Source: Lachnoclostridium sp. UBA1308
GTDB taxonomy: Bacteria; Bacillota; Clostridia; Lachnospirales; Lachnospiraceae
Length of the DNA: 64,000 nt
Direction: 5' to 3'
Assembly: GCA_002307215.1 (NCBI GenBank)
Contig: DBTU01000031.1
Span: forward strand, 55,215-119,214
Shown: piece by piece, positions 33,185-42,967 of the stretch
Layout: the number at the start of each line of letters is the position of its first letter
Numbering within the stretch: the first letter of the stretch is position 1
Translations under genes and position numbers: made by a program
Notes under the pieces: generated by a model
Seen by the model: only the letters and a program-made list of their open reading frames with translations
Told to the model about the DNA's origin: nothing
Databases searched by the model: none

Positions 33185-34267
33185 ATGAAGAAGCTATATA
33201 AACTTTCCTTAATTTGTGTTGCAGGAGCAATCGTGTTCGCTGCCAATCCTAAAACAGTATATGCGTATGAAGAAGGCGTTGCAGGTTACGTTTTTGATAA
33301 GGATTTAAGCGGTCAGGGTACACCCAATGAAACCGCTACTATAAATTTATCTTCTGAAGAAACTCCTATTCCGGGATATAATAATATTGGAATTGCTAAT
33401 GTTGATAAAGGATCTAATTTATTGATTCGTAAGTCTGCCAGCGCTGATGGCAAAATCATTGGAAAGTTACCGAACAACGGCGGCTGTGAGATTATTGAAG
33501 GAGATAAAGACGGATGGACGAAGATAAGTACAGATACTGATTCAAGTAAATTGAATGGTTATGTTAAGAGTGAATATCTGATTATTGGCTCTGAGGCTCT
33601 TAAGCTTGCCAAAGAAGTAGGCAGCTATGTTGCAACAGCTAATACCAATGGACTTAATGTAAGAGATAAAGCTTCTACAGATTCAGATATTATTGATCGT
33701 ATTGCCAAGGGTGAGGAATTAATTGTACTTGACTCCTTTGTTTCATCCGATGATTCGGATCATAGTTCATGGGTCGAAGTAAGTCAGGACAGTGATGCGA
33801 AAGAAGTTGATGCCGTTTACGTTGCAAAGGAATATGTTGATATTACCTTCCAATTAATTCATGCAGTATCGATTGAAGAATTACAATATGGTAGCGGTGT
33901 ATCCAGTACAAGGGTTAATTTGGTCAATTTAGCAAAAGATCACTTGGGTGAATCATATGTTTGGGGTGGTACCTCATTAGGTAACGGCGTTGATTGTTCT
34001 GGTTTTACTCAGGCATTATATCGTAAGCTTGGTTATTCCATACCACGTACTTCAAGAAGTCAAGCTGCAAGTGGAAACAGCATATCTGCATCTGAATTAA
34101 AGCCGGGTGATTTGGTATTCTACGGAAGCTCAAGTTATATCAATCATGTTGCAATGTATATCGGTAATGGTCAGATAATACATGCAAGTAACCACAGAGA
34201 CGGTATTAAGATTTCCAATTTATATTACAGATCTCCGGTTAAGTTTGCAAGGTTTATCAATAATTAA
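33185..34267 (+). CDS. Secreted SH3-domain NlpC/P60 peptidoglycan hydrolase
   Basis: 360-residue exported cell-wall endopeptidase. Signal peptide 1-27 (LYKLSLICVAGAIVFAA, cleavage after VYA). Two bacterial SH3 domains follow at about 70-135 (NLLIRKSASADGKIIGKLPNNGG) and 150-220 (GLNVRDKASTDSDIIDRIAKGEE). The C-terminal NlpC/P60 domain has Cys271 in VDCSGF, His321 in NHVAMYIG and His333 in IIHASN, the complete catalytic triad. The domain order suits cleavage of peptide stems during growth or separation. TTGGAGG precedes the ATG; a longer in-frame start at 33116 would disrupt the signal peptide. It is monocistronic: strong promoter before, terminator after. Confidence 0.93.
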   Translation: MKKLYKLSLICVAGAIVFAANPKTVYAYEEGVAGYVFDKDLSGQGTPNETATINLSSEETPIPGYNNIGIANVDKGSNLLIRKSASADGKIIGKLPNNGGCEIIEGDKDGWTKISTDTDSSKLNGYVKSEYLIIGSEALKLAKEVGSYVATANTNGLNVRDKASTDSDIIDRIAKGEELIVLDSFVSSDDSDHSSWVEVSQDSDAKEVDAVYVAKEYVDITFQLIHAVSIEELQYGSGVSSTRVNLVNLAKDHLGESYVWGGTSLGNGVDCSGFTQALYRKLGYSIPRTSRSQAASGNSISASELKPGDLVFYGSSSYINHVAMYIGNGQIIHASNHRDGIKISNLYYRSPVKFARFINN

Positions 34268-34301
34268 TGAATTTATGGATTTTAACTAAATAGTATATTT
34301 A

Positions 34302-34331
34302 ATGGCTGAATCAATAGGTTCAGCCATTTTG
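34302..34331 (+). terminator. Terminator after the NlpC/P60 gene
   Basis: ATGGCTGAA (34302-34310) pairs perfectly with TTCAGCCAT (34319-34327), followed by TTTT. Confidence 0.85.
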
Positions 34332-34380
34332 TATGTCTATGTATAATTAATTAAGGTTTCATTAGGAAGACTGTTTTCGG

Positions 34381-34409
34381 TTGACAGTTATTTTTTATAA
34401 TTCTATAAT
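34381..34409 (+). promoter_or_regulatory. Consensus sigma-A promoter of the MutS-like gene
   Basis: TTGACA (34381-34386), a 17-base spacer and TATAAT (34404-34409), an exact consensus match about 75 bases before the start codon. Confidence 0.9.
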
Positions 34410-34485
34410 ATATTCGGGTATCATAAGACTACTAATAAATGGAGTTATTTATTAGAAGATCGGAAGCGTAGAAAACGGCGCAGAA

Positions 34486-36171
34486 ATGAGGAAAAATATT
34501 TTGAAATATATATTTTTAATATTAATTGCTGTTTTATTTCTGGTAATCTGGAGTATGTTAAATGATAATAAATCGCATAAACGATTAAAAAGTCGATTGA
34601 AACAAGAATGGGGTAATATACCCGAGGAGGAATATTCGTCAGAAAAAGTGGAATCATTGAAGATGTATTATCTTGCTGAAAGCGATATCATGAAGGATGT
34701 AGATGATATTACTTGGAATGATCTTGACATGCTGGAAATCTTTATGCTGATGAATAATACACAATGTGCGGTCGGTGAAGAGTATCTTTATGCCCTTCTT
34801 CATAAACCATGTTTATCGAAAGATGAATTAAAGGAACGAAACCGTCTGATGAAATTCTTTGCGGAGAAGGAAGAGAGTAGAATTTTATTACAGACAAAGC
34901 TTTTTCCAATCGGCAAATTAAGTAAGATATCTGTTTATGAATATATGCATCGTCTACAGGAGCAGGAGCCAAAGAGTAATCTACCTCACTATCTTATGTT
35001 ACTGGGACTGGTTCTATCAATTGCCTTCATTGGTATCAATCCCGGGTTTGGTGGAATATGTACAGTGTTATTTGTGATTGCAAATATGTTTTGGTATTAC
35101 AAGGAAAAAGCAGGGATTGAAATATATTTAACTGTTTTCGCCTTTATTGTACGTCTGCTGGACGGAGCGAAGGAAATATATAAGCTGGATATTCCCGAAA
35201 TTAAGAAGTATACCGAGGCTATTAAGCTTGATGCGTTACATTTCAAAAAGTTCAGAAAGGGTTCCTTATGGCTGACTCCAAAGCAAGCAACCGGAAGTCC
35301 GGCTGAAATCGCTCTGGATTATATACGTATGTTGACCCATATTGATTTAATAAAATATAATTCTATGCTTGGCTTTTTAAAGAAGAATCGAGAGGTTTTA
35401 AACCGGATTTATCAAAATATTGGATTTTTGGATAGCATGCTTGCGGCGGCTTCCTTTCGTACATTTCTTCCGGTATATTGTGAGCCGGAACTTGTAAAAG
35501 GTGGGAGACCAATGCTTAATGTAACCGGATTGTATCATCCACTTCTTGAGACACCGGTAGAAAACTCGATTGGCGAGGATAAATCTGTATTGCTTACAGG
35601 TTCAAACGCGTCAGGTAAATCGACATTTATCAAAACATTGGCAATTAATGCGATCCTTGCACAAACTATTTTCACATCGCTCAGTAAAAGTTATAACGGA
35701 AGTTACTTTATCATTTTTTCCTCTATGGCGTTAAGGGATAATATATTGAGTCAGGAAAGCTATTATATTGTCGAGATAAAATCTTTAAAACGCATTATGG
35801 ACAGGGTTAATGATGAAATTCCGATACTTTGTTTTATCGATGAGGTACTTCGCGGAACAAACACTCTTGAAAGAATAGCGGCATCCTCAAGAATTCTTTC
35901 TTCTCTTGCTAGACAGAATGCTTTCGTTTTTGCTGCCACCCATGATACAGAATTAACACAGATATTGGAGAAGGATTATGCCAATTATCATTTTCAGGAG
36001 CGCATTGAAAATAATCAAATTTTGTTCGATTATAAGCTTTATAAGGGAAAGTCTGTTTCCAGAAATGCGATTAAACTCCTTCATATGATGGGATATTCGC
36101 GTGATATTATAGAGTCTGCTGAATATGCGGCAGAGGAATTTATGAATAAGGGTGAATGGAGGAAAATATGA
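34486..36171 (+). CDS. Membrane-anchored MutS-family ATPase
   Basis: 561 residues. An N-terminal hydrophobic segment (about 5-22) and a second hydrophobic region of two segments (about 165-207, LPHYLMLLGLVLSIAFIGINPGFGGICTVLFVIANMFWYY) indicate membrane anchoring. The C-terminal half is a MutS-type ATPase: Walker A GSNASGKST at 372-380, a signature-like SSMALRDNILSQESYYIVEIKSLKRIM, Walker B LCFIDEVLRGTNTLERIAASS, and the His switch AATHDTELT. No mismatch-recognition domain, connector or Smr domain is present, so it is neither MutS1 nor MutS2. Such proteins are known in Lachnospiraceae but their role is unknown. The start lacks a clear ribosome-binding site; a TTG 12-14 bases on is possible. 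It overlaps rnhA by 4 bases. Confidence 0.85.
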   Translation: MRKNILKYIFLILIAVLFLVIWSMLNDNKSHKRLKSRLKQEWGNIPEEEYSSEKVESLKMYYLAESDIMKDVDDITWNDLDMLEIFMLMNNTQCAVGEEYLYALLHKPCLSKDELKERNRLMKFFAEKEESRILLQTKLFPIGKLSKISVYEYMHRLQEQEPKSNLPHYLMLLGLVLSIAFIGINPGFGGICTVLFVIANMFWYYKEKAGIEIYLTVFAFIVRLLDGAKEIYKLDIPEIKKYTEAIKLDALHFKKFRKGSLWLTPKQATGSPAEIALDYIRMLTHIDLIKYNSMLGFLKKNREVLNRIYQNIGFLDSMLAAASFRTFLPVYCEPELVKGGRPMLNVTGLYHPLLETPVENSIGEDKSVLLTGSNASGKSTFIKTLAINAILAQTIFTSLSKSYNGSYFIIFSSMALRDNILSQESYYIVEIKSLKRIMDRVNDEIPILCFIDEVLRGTNTLERIAASSRILSSLARQNAFVFAATHDTELTQILEKDYANYHFQERIENNQILFDYKLYKGKSVSRNAIKLLHMMGYSRDIIESAEYAAEEFMNKGEWRKI

Positions 36172-36644
36172 ACGTAAAAATCTATACAGACGGAGCGGCA
36201 AGAGGAAATCCGGACGGTCCCGGTGGCTATGGTGCCATCCTTGTTTATACTGACGCAAAAGGGACATTACATGAGAGAGAATACAGTGCAGGCTATAAGA
36301 AGACTTCCAATAACCGAATGGAGCTGATGGCGGCGATAGCAGGACTTGAGGCTTTAACAAAACCTTGTAGTGTTACGATATATTCTGATTCCCAATATCT
36401 TGTGAAGGCATTCAATGAACACTGGCTTGAGGGCTGGATTAAAAAAGGTTGGAAGAGAGGGAAGAATGAAGAGGTTAAGAATGTTGACCTTTGGAAACGT
36501 TTACTATTAGCTAAAAGTACGCATCAGGTAACCTTTGAATGGGTCAGAGGTCACAACGGACACCCAATGAATGAACGCTGTGACGTCCTGGCCACTACCG
36601 CTGCTGATGGCGATAACCTTTTAGACGATAACCAAGCAGATTAG
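36168..36644 (+). CDS. rnhA: Ribonuclease HI
   Basis: Degrades RNA in RNA-DNA hybrids. 158 residues with all four acidic ligands: Asp8 (YTDGA), Glu52 (RMEL), Asp74 (YSDSQ) and Asp139 (NERCD), plus the basic WIKKGWKRGKN handle as in E. coli RnhA, which many Firmicute RnhA proteins lack. GGAGG sets the ATG at 36168, overlapping the MutS-like stop (ATGA), which implies coupled expression. A second RNase H type (rnhB) is at 23.2 kb. Confidence 0.96.
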   Translation: MNVKIYTDGAARGNPDGPGGYGAILVYTDAKGTLHEREYSAGYKKTSNNRMELMAAIAGLEALTKPCSVTIYSDSQYLVKAFNEHWLEGWIKKGWKRGKNEEVKNVDLWKRLLLAKSTHQVTFEWVRGHNGHPMNERCDVLATTAADGDNLLDDNQAD

Positions 36645-36908
36645 GAATAACATATGCACTATATGTATACGAAGGCATTATCCTGTATAAATAGAGTATA
36701 TCCGACCATACCATGTGTATGAGCAATCGGAATATATGCGATGTTTCCAGAGTAGTTATGTGAAGGTTCTGCATGAAAATGAGGTCTTGCCCATATAGTT
36801 ATGAGTATGTAATTCGTTTGTCATACTTGCCTCCTTTCGACTACCAAATGCAGTAAGTATGCCCCTTACTATTTTATGAACATATGAATTACTTGATGCT
36901 TATAACCA
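36645..36908 (+). other. Intergenic region before mutS, no gene
   Basis: Two small inverted repeats are seen: AGTATG / CATACT near 36806-36830 and AGTAAG / CTTACT at 36852-36870, the second followed by ATTTT and possibly a weak rnhA terminator. Nothing else is recognised in this 400-base gap apart from the mutS promoter. Confidence 0.4.
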
Positions 36909-36936
36909 TTGCATTAACGCATCTTTATGATATAAT
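36909..36936 (+). promoter_or_regulatory. Probable mutS promoter
   Basis: TTGCAT (36909-36914), a 16-base spacer and TATAAT (36931-36936), about 115 bases before mutS. Confidence 0.6.
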
Positions 36937-37049
36937 CTAAAAGTAAAAGAAATTTACAGTTAAGATACTATACCGGGAATTTGTTTACATAATATAATTA
37001 TGTAAGGTAATAATAGTGTTTCAGTAATTACGAAAGAAGGATTTTCAAC

Positions 37050-39758
37050 ATGACGCAATTAACTCCGTTGATGCAACAATATAGTGAGATCAAAGAACAT
37101 TATAAGGATTGTATATTGTTCTATCGCTTGGGCGATTTTTATGAAATGTTTTTTGAGGATGCCCATACCTGCTCCAGGGAACTTGAGATTGCATTAACCG
37201 GAAAAAGCATCGGACAGGAAGACCGAGCTCCGATGTGTGGTGTACCCTTCCATGCGGTTGAGAATTATCTCAGTAAACTGGTAAGCAGAGGCTATCGTGT
37301 TGCAATTTGCGAACAGGTGGAGGATCCGAAGTTAGCAAAGGGCATTGTGAAGAGGGAAGTTGTCCGAATTGTCACTCCAGGAACAAATTTAAATACTCAG
37401 GTACTTGATGAAACAAAGAATAATTATTTAATGGCAATCGTACATACCACGAATGCTTTTGGAGTATCCATCGTTGATATCACCACAGGGGATTATTATG
37501 TGACTGAAGTAGACACCGAACGAAAGCTTATGGATGAGATTTTCAAATGGTCGCCTACTGAAATAATATGTAATGATACTTTTTTTGTATCAGGGATCAA
37601 TATTGAAACTTTAAAAAGCAGCAATATTGTCTTATCACCTCTGGAACCGTGGTATTTTGATGATGAGCAATGTGTCAGGGCGCTGAAGGAGCATTTTAAT
37701 GTAGGAACCTTGGACGGCCTTGGGTTAAAGGATTACTCTATCGGTATCATTGCTGCGGGATGTGTCATGCAATTTTTAAGAGAAACACAGAAAAACTCCC
37801 TGTCTCATATTACGAAGCTGACGCCTTATACATATGAAAAATATATGCTGCTTGACAGCTCCACGGTACGTAATCTTGAGCTTACGGAGACAATCAGAGA
37901 GAAACAAAAGAAAGGTTCCTTACTGTGGATTCTTGATAAAACGAAAACAGCGATGGGCGCCAGGCTTCTGCGTAACTGCATGGAACAGCCGCTCATTGAT
38001 TATGATATGATTAATCAGAGGCTGGAGGCTGTCAGTAATCTGAAGGATAATATGATTACCAGGGAAGAGATCAGGGAGTACCTAAACCCTATCTATGATC
38101 TGGAACGTCTGATGAGTAAAATTAGTTATAAAAGTGCAAATCCCAGGGACTTGATTGCATTTTGCTCCTCATTATCCATGCTTCCGCATATTAAATTTTT
38201 ATTACAGAACATGGAAGAACAGCTATTAAAGGAAGTTTACGAGGAACTTGATCCACTGCAGGACATTTTTGATCTGATTGGTACAGCTATTTCAGAGGAA
38301 CCGCCACTGAGTGTCAAAGAGGGCGGTATCATAAGAGAAGGCTATAACGAAGAAGTTGACCGTTTACGAAGAGCAAAGACAGAAGGTAAGGATTGGCTCA
38401 TGGATCTTGAAACCAAGGAACGTGAAGCTACCGGTATTAAGAATCTTAAAATCAGATTTAATCGTGTATTCGGTTATTATCTGGAGGTGACGAATTCTTA
38501 TCAAAACCTTGTTCCGGAGAAATGGATCAGAAAACAGACATTAGCGAATGCGGAGCGTTATACCACACCGGAATTGAAGGATCTGGAAGATATTATCCTA
38601 GGTGCTGAGGATAAACTGTTTGCACTTGAATATGGTCTGTTCAGTGACATCAGGGACCTGATAGCACTTGAGGTGAAGCGAATCCAGCAGACCGCCAAAG
38701 CCATTGCTAAAATAGATGTGTTTTCATCGCTTGCACTGGTCGCAGAGCAGAATAATTACGTAAAACCGATTATGAATACTACAGGATCCCTACAGATCAA
38801 AAATGGAAGACATCCGGTTGTGGAACGCATGATTTCTCATGATATGTTTGTAGCAAACGATACATTGCTGGATAATAAAAAGAACCGTGTGTCCATTATT
38901 ACCGGTCCGAATATGGCCGGAAAATCTACCTATATGAGACAAACAGCCCTGATTGTATTGATGGCTCAGATCGGTAGCTTTGTTCCGGCTGATACGGCAC
39001 AAATTAGTATTGTAGACCGTATCTTTACACGAGTTGGTGCTTCTGACGATCTCGCCAGCGGACAAAGTACCTTCATGGTCGAAATGACCGAGGTCGCCAA
39101 TATCCTTCGTAATGCCACAGTGAACAGTCTGTTAATTCTTGATGAAATCGGACGAGGTACAAGTACCTTTGACGGATTGAGTATCGCTTGGGCAGTTGTG
39201 GAGCATATCAGTAATTCGAACATTCTGGGAGCAAAGACCCTGTTTGCAACGCATTACCATGAACTGACCGAACTTGAGGGAAGGCTGGAAGGCGTGAATA
39301 ACTACTGTATAGCGGTCAAGGAGCAGGGAGAAGATATTGTATTTCTAAGAAAAATAGTCAAGGGCGGAGCGGATAAGAGCTATGGCATCCAGGTTGCCAA
39401 GTTGGCCGGAGTCCCTGCCAGTGTATTAAAAAGGGCTTTTGAGATTGTAGCGGAGCTTACCGGTAACGATCTCGCCTTGAAAGCAAAAAATCTAACTGCA
39501 CCGGAAGCCATACCGAATCCGGAACCGGTTCAGGAGGAATTGGCTCTTGAGGAATTGCTGGAAAGACCACTACTTTCGAATTTTAATGGAAGAAAAGGAA
39601 AAAAATCAAAGGACTCAGATCAGATATCCTTTTTCTCGACGACGGGCAATGAGGATGTCATTACGGAGCTTAGGGATCTTGAAATTGCAAGACTTACACC
39701 GATTGATGCCATCAATAAACTATATCAGATGCAGAGGAAAATTAAAGACAGAATCTAA
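37050..39758 (+). CDS. mutS: DNA mismatch repair protein MutS
   Basis: Recognises mismatches. 902 residues: the mismatch-recognition domain starts TPLMQQYSEIKEHYKDCILFYRLGDFYEMFFEDA, containing the Phe-x-Glu wedge region (FYEMF). Core and clamp domains follow, then the ATPase with GPNMAGKSTYMRQTALIVLMAQIGSFVPA, LASGQSTFMVEM, LILDEIGRGTSTFDGLSIAWAV and ATHYHELTELE. The C-terminal tail (after about 800) is Glu/Pro-rich, then a short helix. Complete and typical. It is followed by mutL and miaA, the canonical operon. Confidence 0.98.
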   Translation: MTQLTPLMQQYSEIKEHYKDCILFYRLGDFYEMFFEDAHTCSRELEIALTGKSIGQEDRAPMCGVPFHAVENYLSKLVSRGYRVAICEQVEDPKLAKGIVKREVVRIVTPGTNLNTQVLDETKNNYLMAIVHTTNAFGVSIVDITTGDYYVTEVDTERKLMDEIFKWSPTEIICNDTFFVSGINIETLKSSNIVLSPLEPWYFDDEQCVRALKEHFNVGTLDGLGLKDYSIGIIAAGCVMQFLRETQKNSLSHITKLTPYTYEKYMLLDSSTVRNLELTETIREKQKKGSLLWILDKTKTAMGARLLRNCMEQPLIDYDMINQRLEAVSNLKDNMITREEIREYLNPIYDLERLMSKISYKSANPRDLIAFCSSLSMLPHIKFLLQNMEEQLLKEVYEELDPLQDIFDLIGTAISEEPPLSVKEGGIIREGYNEEVDRLRRAKTEGKDWLMDLETKEREATGIKNLKIRFNRVFGYYLEVTNSYQNLVPEKWIRKQTLANAERYTTPELKDLEDIILGAEDKLFALEYGLFSDIRDLIALEVKRIQQTAKAIAKIDVFSSLALVAEQNNYVKPIMNTTGSLQIKNGRHPVVERMISHDMFVANDTLLDNKKNRVSIITGPNMAGKSTYMRQTALIVLMAQIGSFVPADTAQISIVDRIFTRVGASDDLASGQSTFMVEMTEVANILRNATVNSLLILDEIGRGTSTFDGLSIAWAVVEHISNSNILGAKTLFATHYHELTELEGRLEGVNNYCIAVKEQGEDIVFLRKIVKGGADKSYGIQVAKLAGVPASVLKRAFEIVAELTGNDLALKAKNLTAPEAIPNPEPVQEELALEELLERPLLSNFNGRKGKKSKDSDQISFFSTTGNEDVITELRDLEIARLTPIDAINKLYQMQRKIKDRI

Positions 39759-39856
39759 TGTGAAATTACTGAGTTGATGAATACGAACAAAAGGTACTAT
39801 TCAATAAATGATTTGACACTCGAATCATAAATGCAAAGATAAAGATGGAGGAAGTT

Positions 39857-41932
39857 ATGCCACAGATTCATATACTTGATGAACCTACCATTAATCAGAT
39901 CGCTGCGGGGGAGGTTGTGGAACGCCCCAGCGCTGTTGTGAAGGAACTTATAGAGAATGCAATGGATGCCGGAGCAACTGCAATTACTGCTGAGATTAAG
40001 GAAGGCGGATTAAGCTTTATCAGAATAACAGATAATGGTTCCGGTATTGCAAAGGAGGATATTACTCTTGCATTTCTTCGTCATGCCACAAGTAAAATCA
40101 GGGTTGCTGAAGATCTGTTAACTGTAACAAGCCTTGGCTTTCGCGGTGAGGCTTTATCCAGTATCGCAGCTGTTTCACAACTGGAATTGATCACAAAGAC
40201 TTCCTCTGCACTCAATGGCTTCCGCTACCTCATGGAAGGCGGTACAGAGAAATCTATGGAGGAAATCGGTTGTCCGTGCGGAACTACGATTATTGTTAGA
40301 AATATCTTTTATAACACTCCTGCAAGACGTAAGTTTCTAAAGTCGGCAATTACAGAGGCCGGTTATATCAGTGAATTGATGGAACGCCTGATGGTTTCCC
40401 ATCCGGGGGTATCCTTTAAATTTATCATGAATAATCAGGTAAAACTGCAATCCTCGGGAAATCATAGCAGTAAGGATATTCTATATCATGTTTATGGAAG
40501 GGACATTGCAAAAGAGCTTTCTATCGTAGAATTTGACTCGGAGGATGTCAAAATCACCGGCTATATTGGGAAACCGATGATAACGAGAGGTAACCGTAAC
40601 AACGAGAATTATTTTATTAACGGTAGGTATATAAAAAGCAATATAATAACAAAAGCAATTGAAGAGGCGTATAAGCCGTATATGATGCAGCATAAATACC
40701 CCTTTACTTCGCTTTATTTTGAGATTAATCCGACCTTGATTGATGTTAATGTACATCCGCAGAAGATGGAAATCCGTCTAAAGAATGGCGAGGAGGTCTA
40801 TAAATTTACCTATCAGGCTGTCAAAAGCGCACTATCAAACAGGGAAATAATACCTCAGGTTATCCTAACGCCACAAAAAGAAGAGAAGAAGGAAACTGTA
40901 AGTGTGCCGGAACCTTTTGAACAAAATCGTAGACAACAACTTGAGAACTTCGCTCATAGGAAAGAAAATAATTATAACATTCAGCAAAGTAATAATGACA
41001 CTGTTCCGATACAGAATAGAATTCAATATGATAGAACTGAGAATCAGAAAACAGCCTCTACGTTAGCAGAAACTACTGATTACAATATAGACAAAAAGCA
41101 GATAAAAATACAACAAGAGCAGGATATGCAACCACTGGCAAAGGATAGTATAAATCAACCACAGAATACGACAATTTCAGAGCAGGATACAATGAAGCAA
41201 ACGAAATATGCAATGCAACAAATACAGGAATCATTAATTCCAGTACAGAATATTATGCATCAAACGAAGAATGCTACTTCAGAACAGCTGAATCTGTTTG
41301 AACAGTCACAGGCAATACCCGAAGCACCGTTCTTATCGAAACAGGCTTTGCAGGAACACCGGATTATTGGGCAGGTCTTTTCGACTTATTGGCTGGTGGA
41401 ATACAAGAACGAACTTTATATTATTGACCAGCATGCCGCTCATGAAAAAGTTCTGTATGAGAAAATTGTTGCTGCAGCCAAAGAAAAGACTCACAGTTCA
41501 CAACAGTTGTATCCACCACTCGTATTAACTCTAAGCATTAGAGAACAGGAAATTATACACCGGTATGATGAGGTGTTAAGCAGTCTGGGATATGAATTTG
41601 AACATTTTGGAGGAAATGAGTTTTCAGTAAGAGCAGTTCCTTCGAACTTATATGGAATTTCCGAGAAAGAACTATTACTTGAATTCATAGATGAATTAGC
41701 GGAAGAAGTTACCGGCAATACTACGGGAACAATGTCAATCCTTGAGAAGATAGCTTCCATGTCTTGTAAAGCCGCGGTTAAAGCCAACCATTCCATGTCG
41801 AAAGAGGAAGCGCAGGAGTTGATAAAAGAGCTTCTAAAGCTTGATAATCCCTATCACTGTCCACACGGAAGACCTGTTATCGTATCCATGAGCCAATATG
41901 AACTCGAGAGGAAGTTTAAGAGAATTATTTAG
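39857..41932 (+). CDS. mutL: DNA mismatch repair protein MutL
   Basis: 691 residues. The GHKL ATPase half has IAAGEVVERPSAVVKELIENAMDAGAT, DNGSGI, and GFRGEALSSIAAVS. A long linker (about 335-480) is rich in Gln, Asn and Thr and has repeated TQ/MQQ-type words. The C-terminal domain has the endonuclease motif DQHAAHEKVLYE (DQHAx2Ex4E) and CPHGRP, so this is a nicking MutL, as in most bacteria without MutH. GGAGG positions the ATG at 39857, not 39845. Confidence 0.97.
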   Translation: MPQIHILDEPTINQIAAGEVVERPSAVVKELIENAMDAGATAITAEIKEGGLSFIRITDNGSGIAKEDITLAFLRHATSKIRVAEDLLTVTSLGFRGEALSSIAAVSQLELITKTSSALNGFRYLMEGGTEKSMEEIGCPCGTTIIVRNIFYNTPARRKFLKSAITEAGYISELMERLMVSHPGVSFKFIMNNQVKLQSSGNHSSKDILYHVYGRDIAKELSIVEFDSEDVKITGYIGKPMITRGNRNNENYFINGRYIKSNIITKAIEEAYKPYMMQHKYPFTSLYFEINPTLIDVNVHPQKMEIRLKNGEEVYKFTYQAVKSALSNREIIPQVILTPQKEEKKETVSVPEPFEQNRRQQLENFAHRKENNYNIQQSNNDTVPIQNRIQYDRTENQKTASTLAETTDYNIDKKQIKIQQEQDMQPLAKDSINQPQNTTISEQDTMKQTKYAMQQIQESLIPVQNIMHQTKNATSEQLNLFEQSQAIPEAPFLSKQALQEHRIIGQVFSTYWLVEYKNELYIIDQHAAHEKVLYEKIVAAAKEKTHSSQQLYPPLVLTLSIREQEIIHRYDEVLSSLGYEFEHFGGNEFSVRAVPSNLYGISEKELLLEFIDELAEEVTGNTTGTMSILEKIASMSCKAAVKANHSMSKEEAQELIKELLKLDNPYHCPHGRPVIVSMSQYELERKFKRII

Positions 41933-41960
41933 GGGAAATCATAAATCAGGAAGGATACCG

Positions 41961-42905
41961 ATGAATAACAAACCTTTAATTATTCTTACAGGGCCTACCT
42001 CCGTGGGTAAAACCGCCATTTCGATTGCACTTGCAAAGGCTGTAAACGGAGAAATTATTTCCGCTGATTCCATGCAGGTATACAAGGGAATGGATATTGG
42101 AACAGCAAAGATAACCCGGGAGGAACAGGCAGGAGTACCTCATTATATGATTGATGAATTGGAGCCGGAGGAAGAGTTTAATGTAGTCAAATTCCAACAG
42201 ATGTCCAAGAAATATATACAACAAATCTATGATAAGAATAAGATACCGATTCTGGTCGGAGGCACCGGCTTTTATATTCAGGCAGTGCTTTATGATATAG
42301 ATTTTACGGAAAATGATACGGATACCTCTTATCGTACGCTGTTGGAGCAGCTTTTACAGGAACGGGGAGGAGAGTATTTATATGAGCTCTTGAAGGAGAA
42401 GGACCCGGAAAGTGCAGAGACCATACACCAAAATAACAGTAAGCGTGTGATTCGGGCCCTTGAATTTCATAAATTGACCGGAGAAAAGATCTCCGAACAT
42501 AATAAAGATCAGAGAAATAAACAGTCACCCTATCAATTATGTTATTTTGTATTAGATAAGAACCGGGCAACTTTATATGAGACCATTGATCAAAGGGTTG
42601 ATCTTATGTTAAAGGCGGGTCTTCTTGAGGAAGTAAAGAAGCTTGCAGCTCTTGGACATACGCGGGAACAGGTATCCATGCAAGGTCTGGGATATAAAGA
42701 AATACTTGGCTTTTTGGAGGGTGAATACACGCTGGAGGAGGCAATCGAAATCCTTAAGAGGGATACCAGACATTTCGCCAAACGTCAGTTGACCTGGTTC
42801 AAACGAGAAAAAGATGTTACCTGGGTAAATAAGGATAATTTTACTTCGGATGATGAACTACTGAATTATCTGTTGGAAATACTCAAAGTGAAAGAAATCA
42901 TTTGA
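41961..42905 (+). CDS. miaA: tRNA dimethylallyltransferase MiaA
   Basis: Adds the isopentenyl group to A37 of tRNAs reading UNN codons. 314 residues. P-loop GPTSVGKTAISIALAK (about 10-25), substrate motif ISADSMQVYKGMDIGTAKIT, PHYMIDELEP, GGTGFYIQAVLY, and the QxxxRHFAKRQLTWF-like end (TRHFAKRQLTWFKRE). AGGAAGG before the ATG at 41961 sets the start, although the frame is open back into mutL. It belongs to the mutS-mutL-miaA operon. Confidence 0.97.
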   Translation: MNNKPLIILTGPTSVGKTAISIALAKAVNGEIISADSMQVYKGMDIGTAKITREEQAGVPHYMIDELEPEEEFNVVKFQQMSKKYIQQIYDKNKIPILVGGTGFYIQAVLYDIDFTENDTDTSYRTLLEQLLQERGGEYLYELLKEKDPESAETIHQNNSKRVIRALEFHKLTGEKISEHNKDQRNKQSPYQLCYFVLDKNRATLYETIDQRVDLMLKAGLLEEVKKLAALGHTREQVSMQGLGYKEILGFLEGEYTLEEAIEILKRDTRHFAKRQLTWFKREKDVTWVNKDNFTSDDELLNYLLEILKVKEII

Positions 42906-42967
42906 TATCAGTATAATTGATATCCATAATTATATTATGTAAACCTATATAACAGGAGGATGAAATA

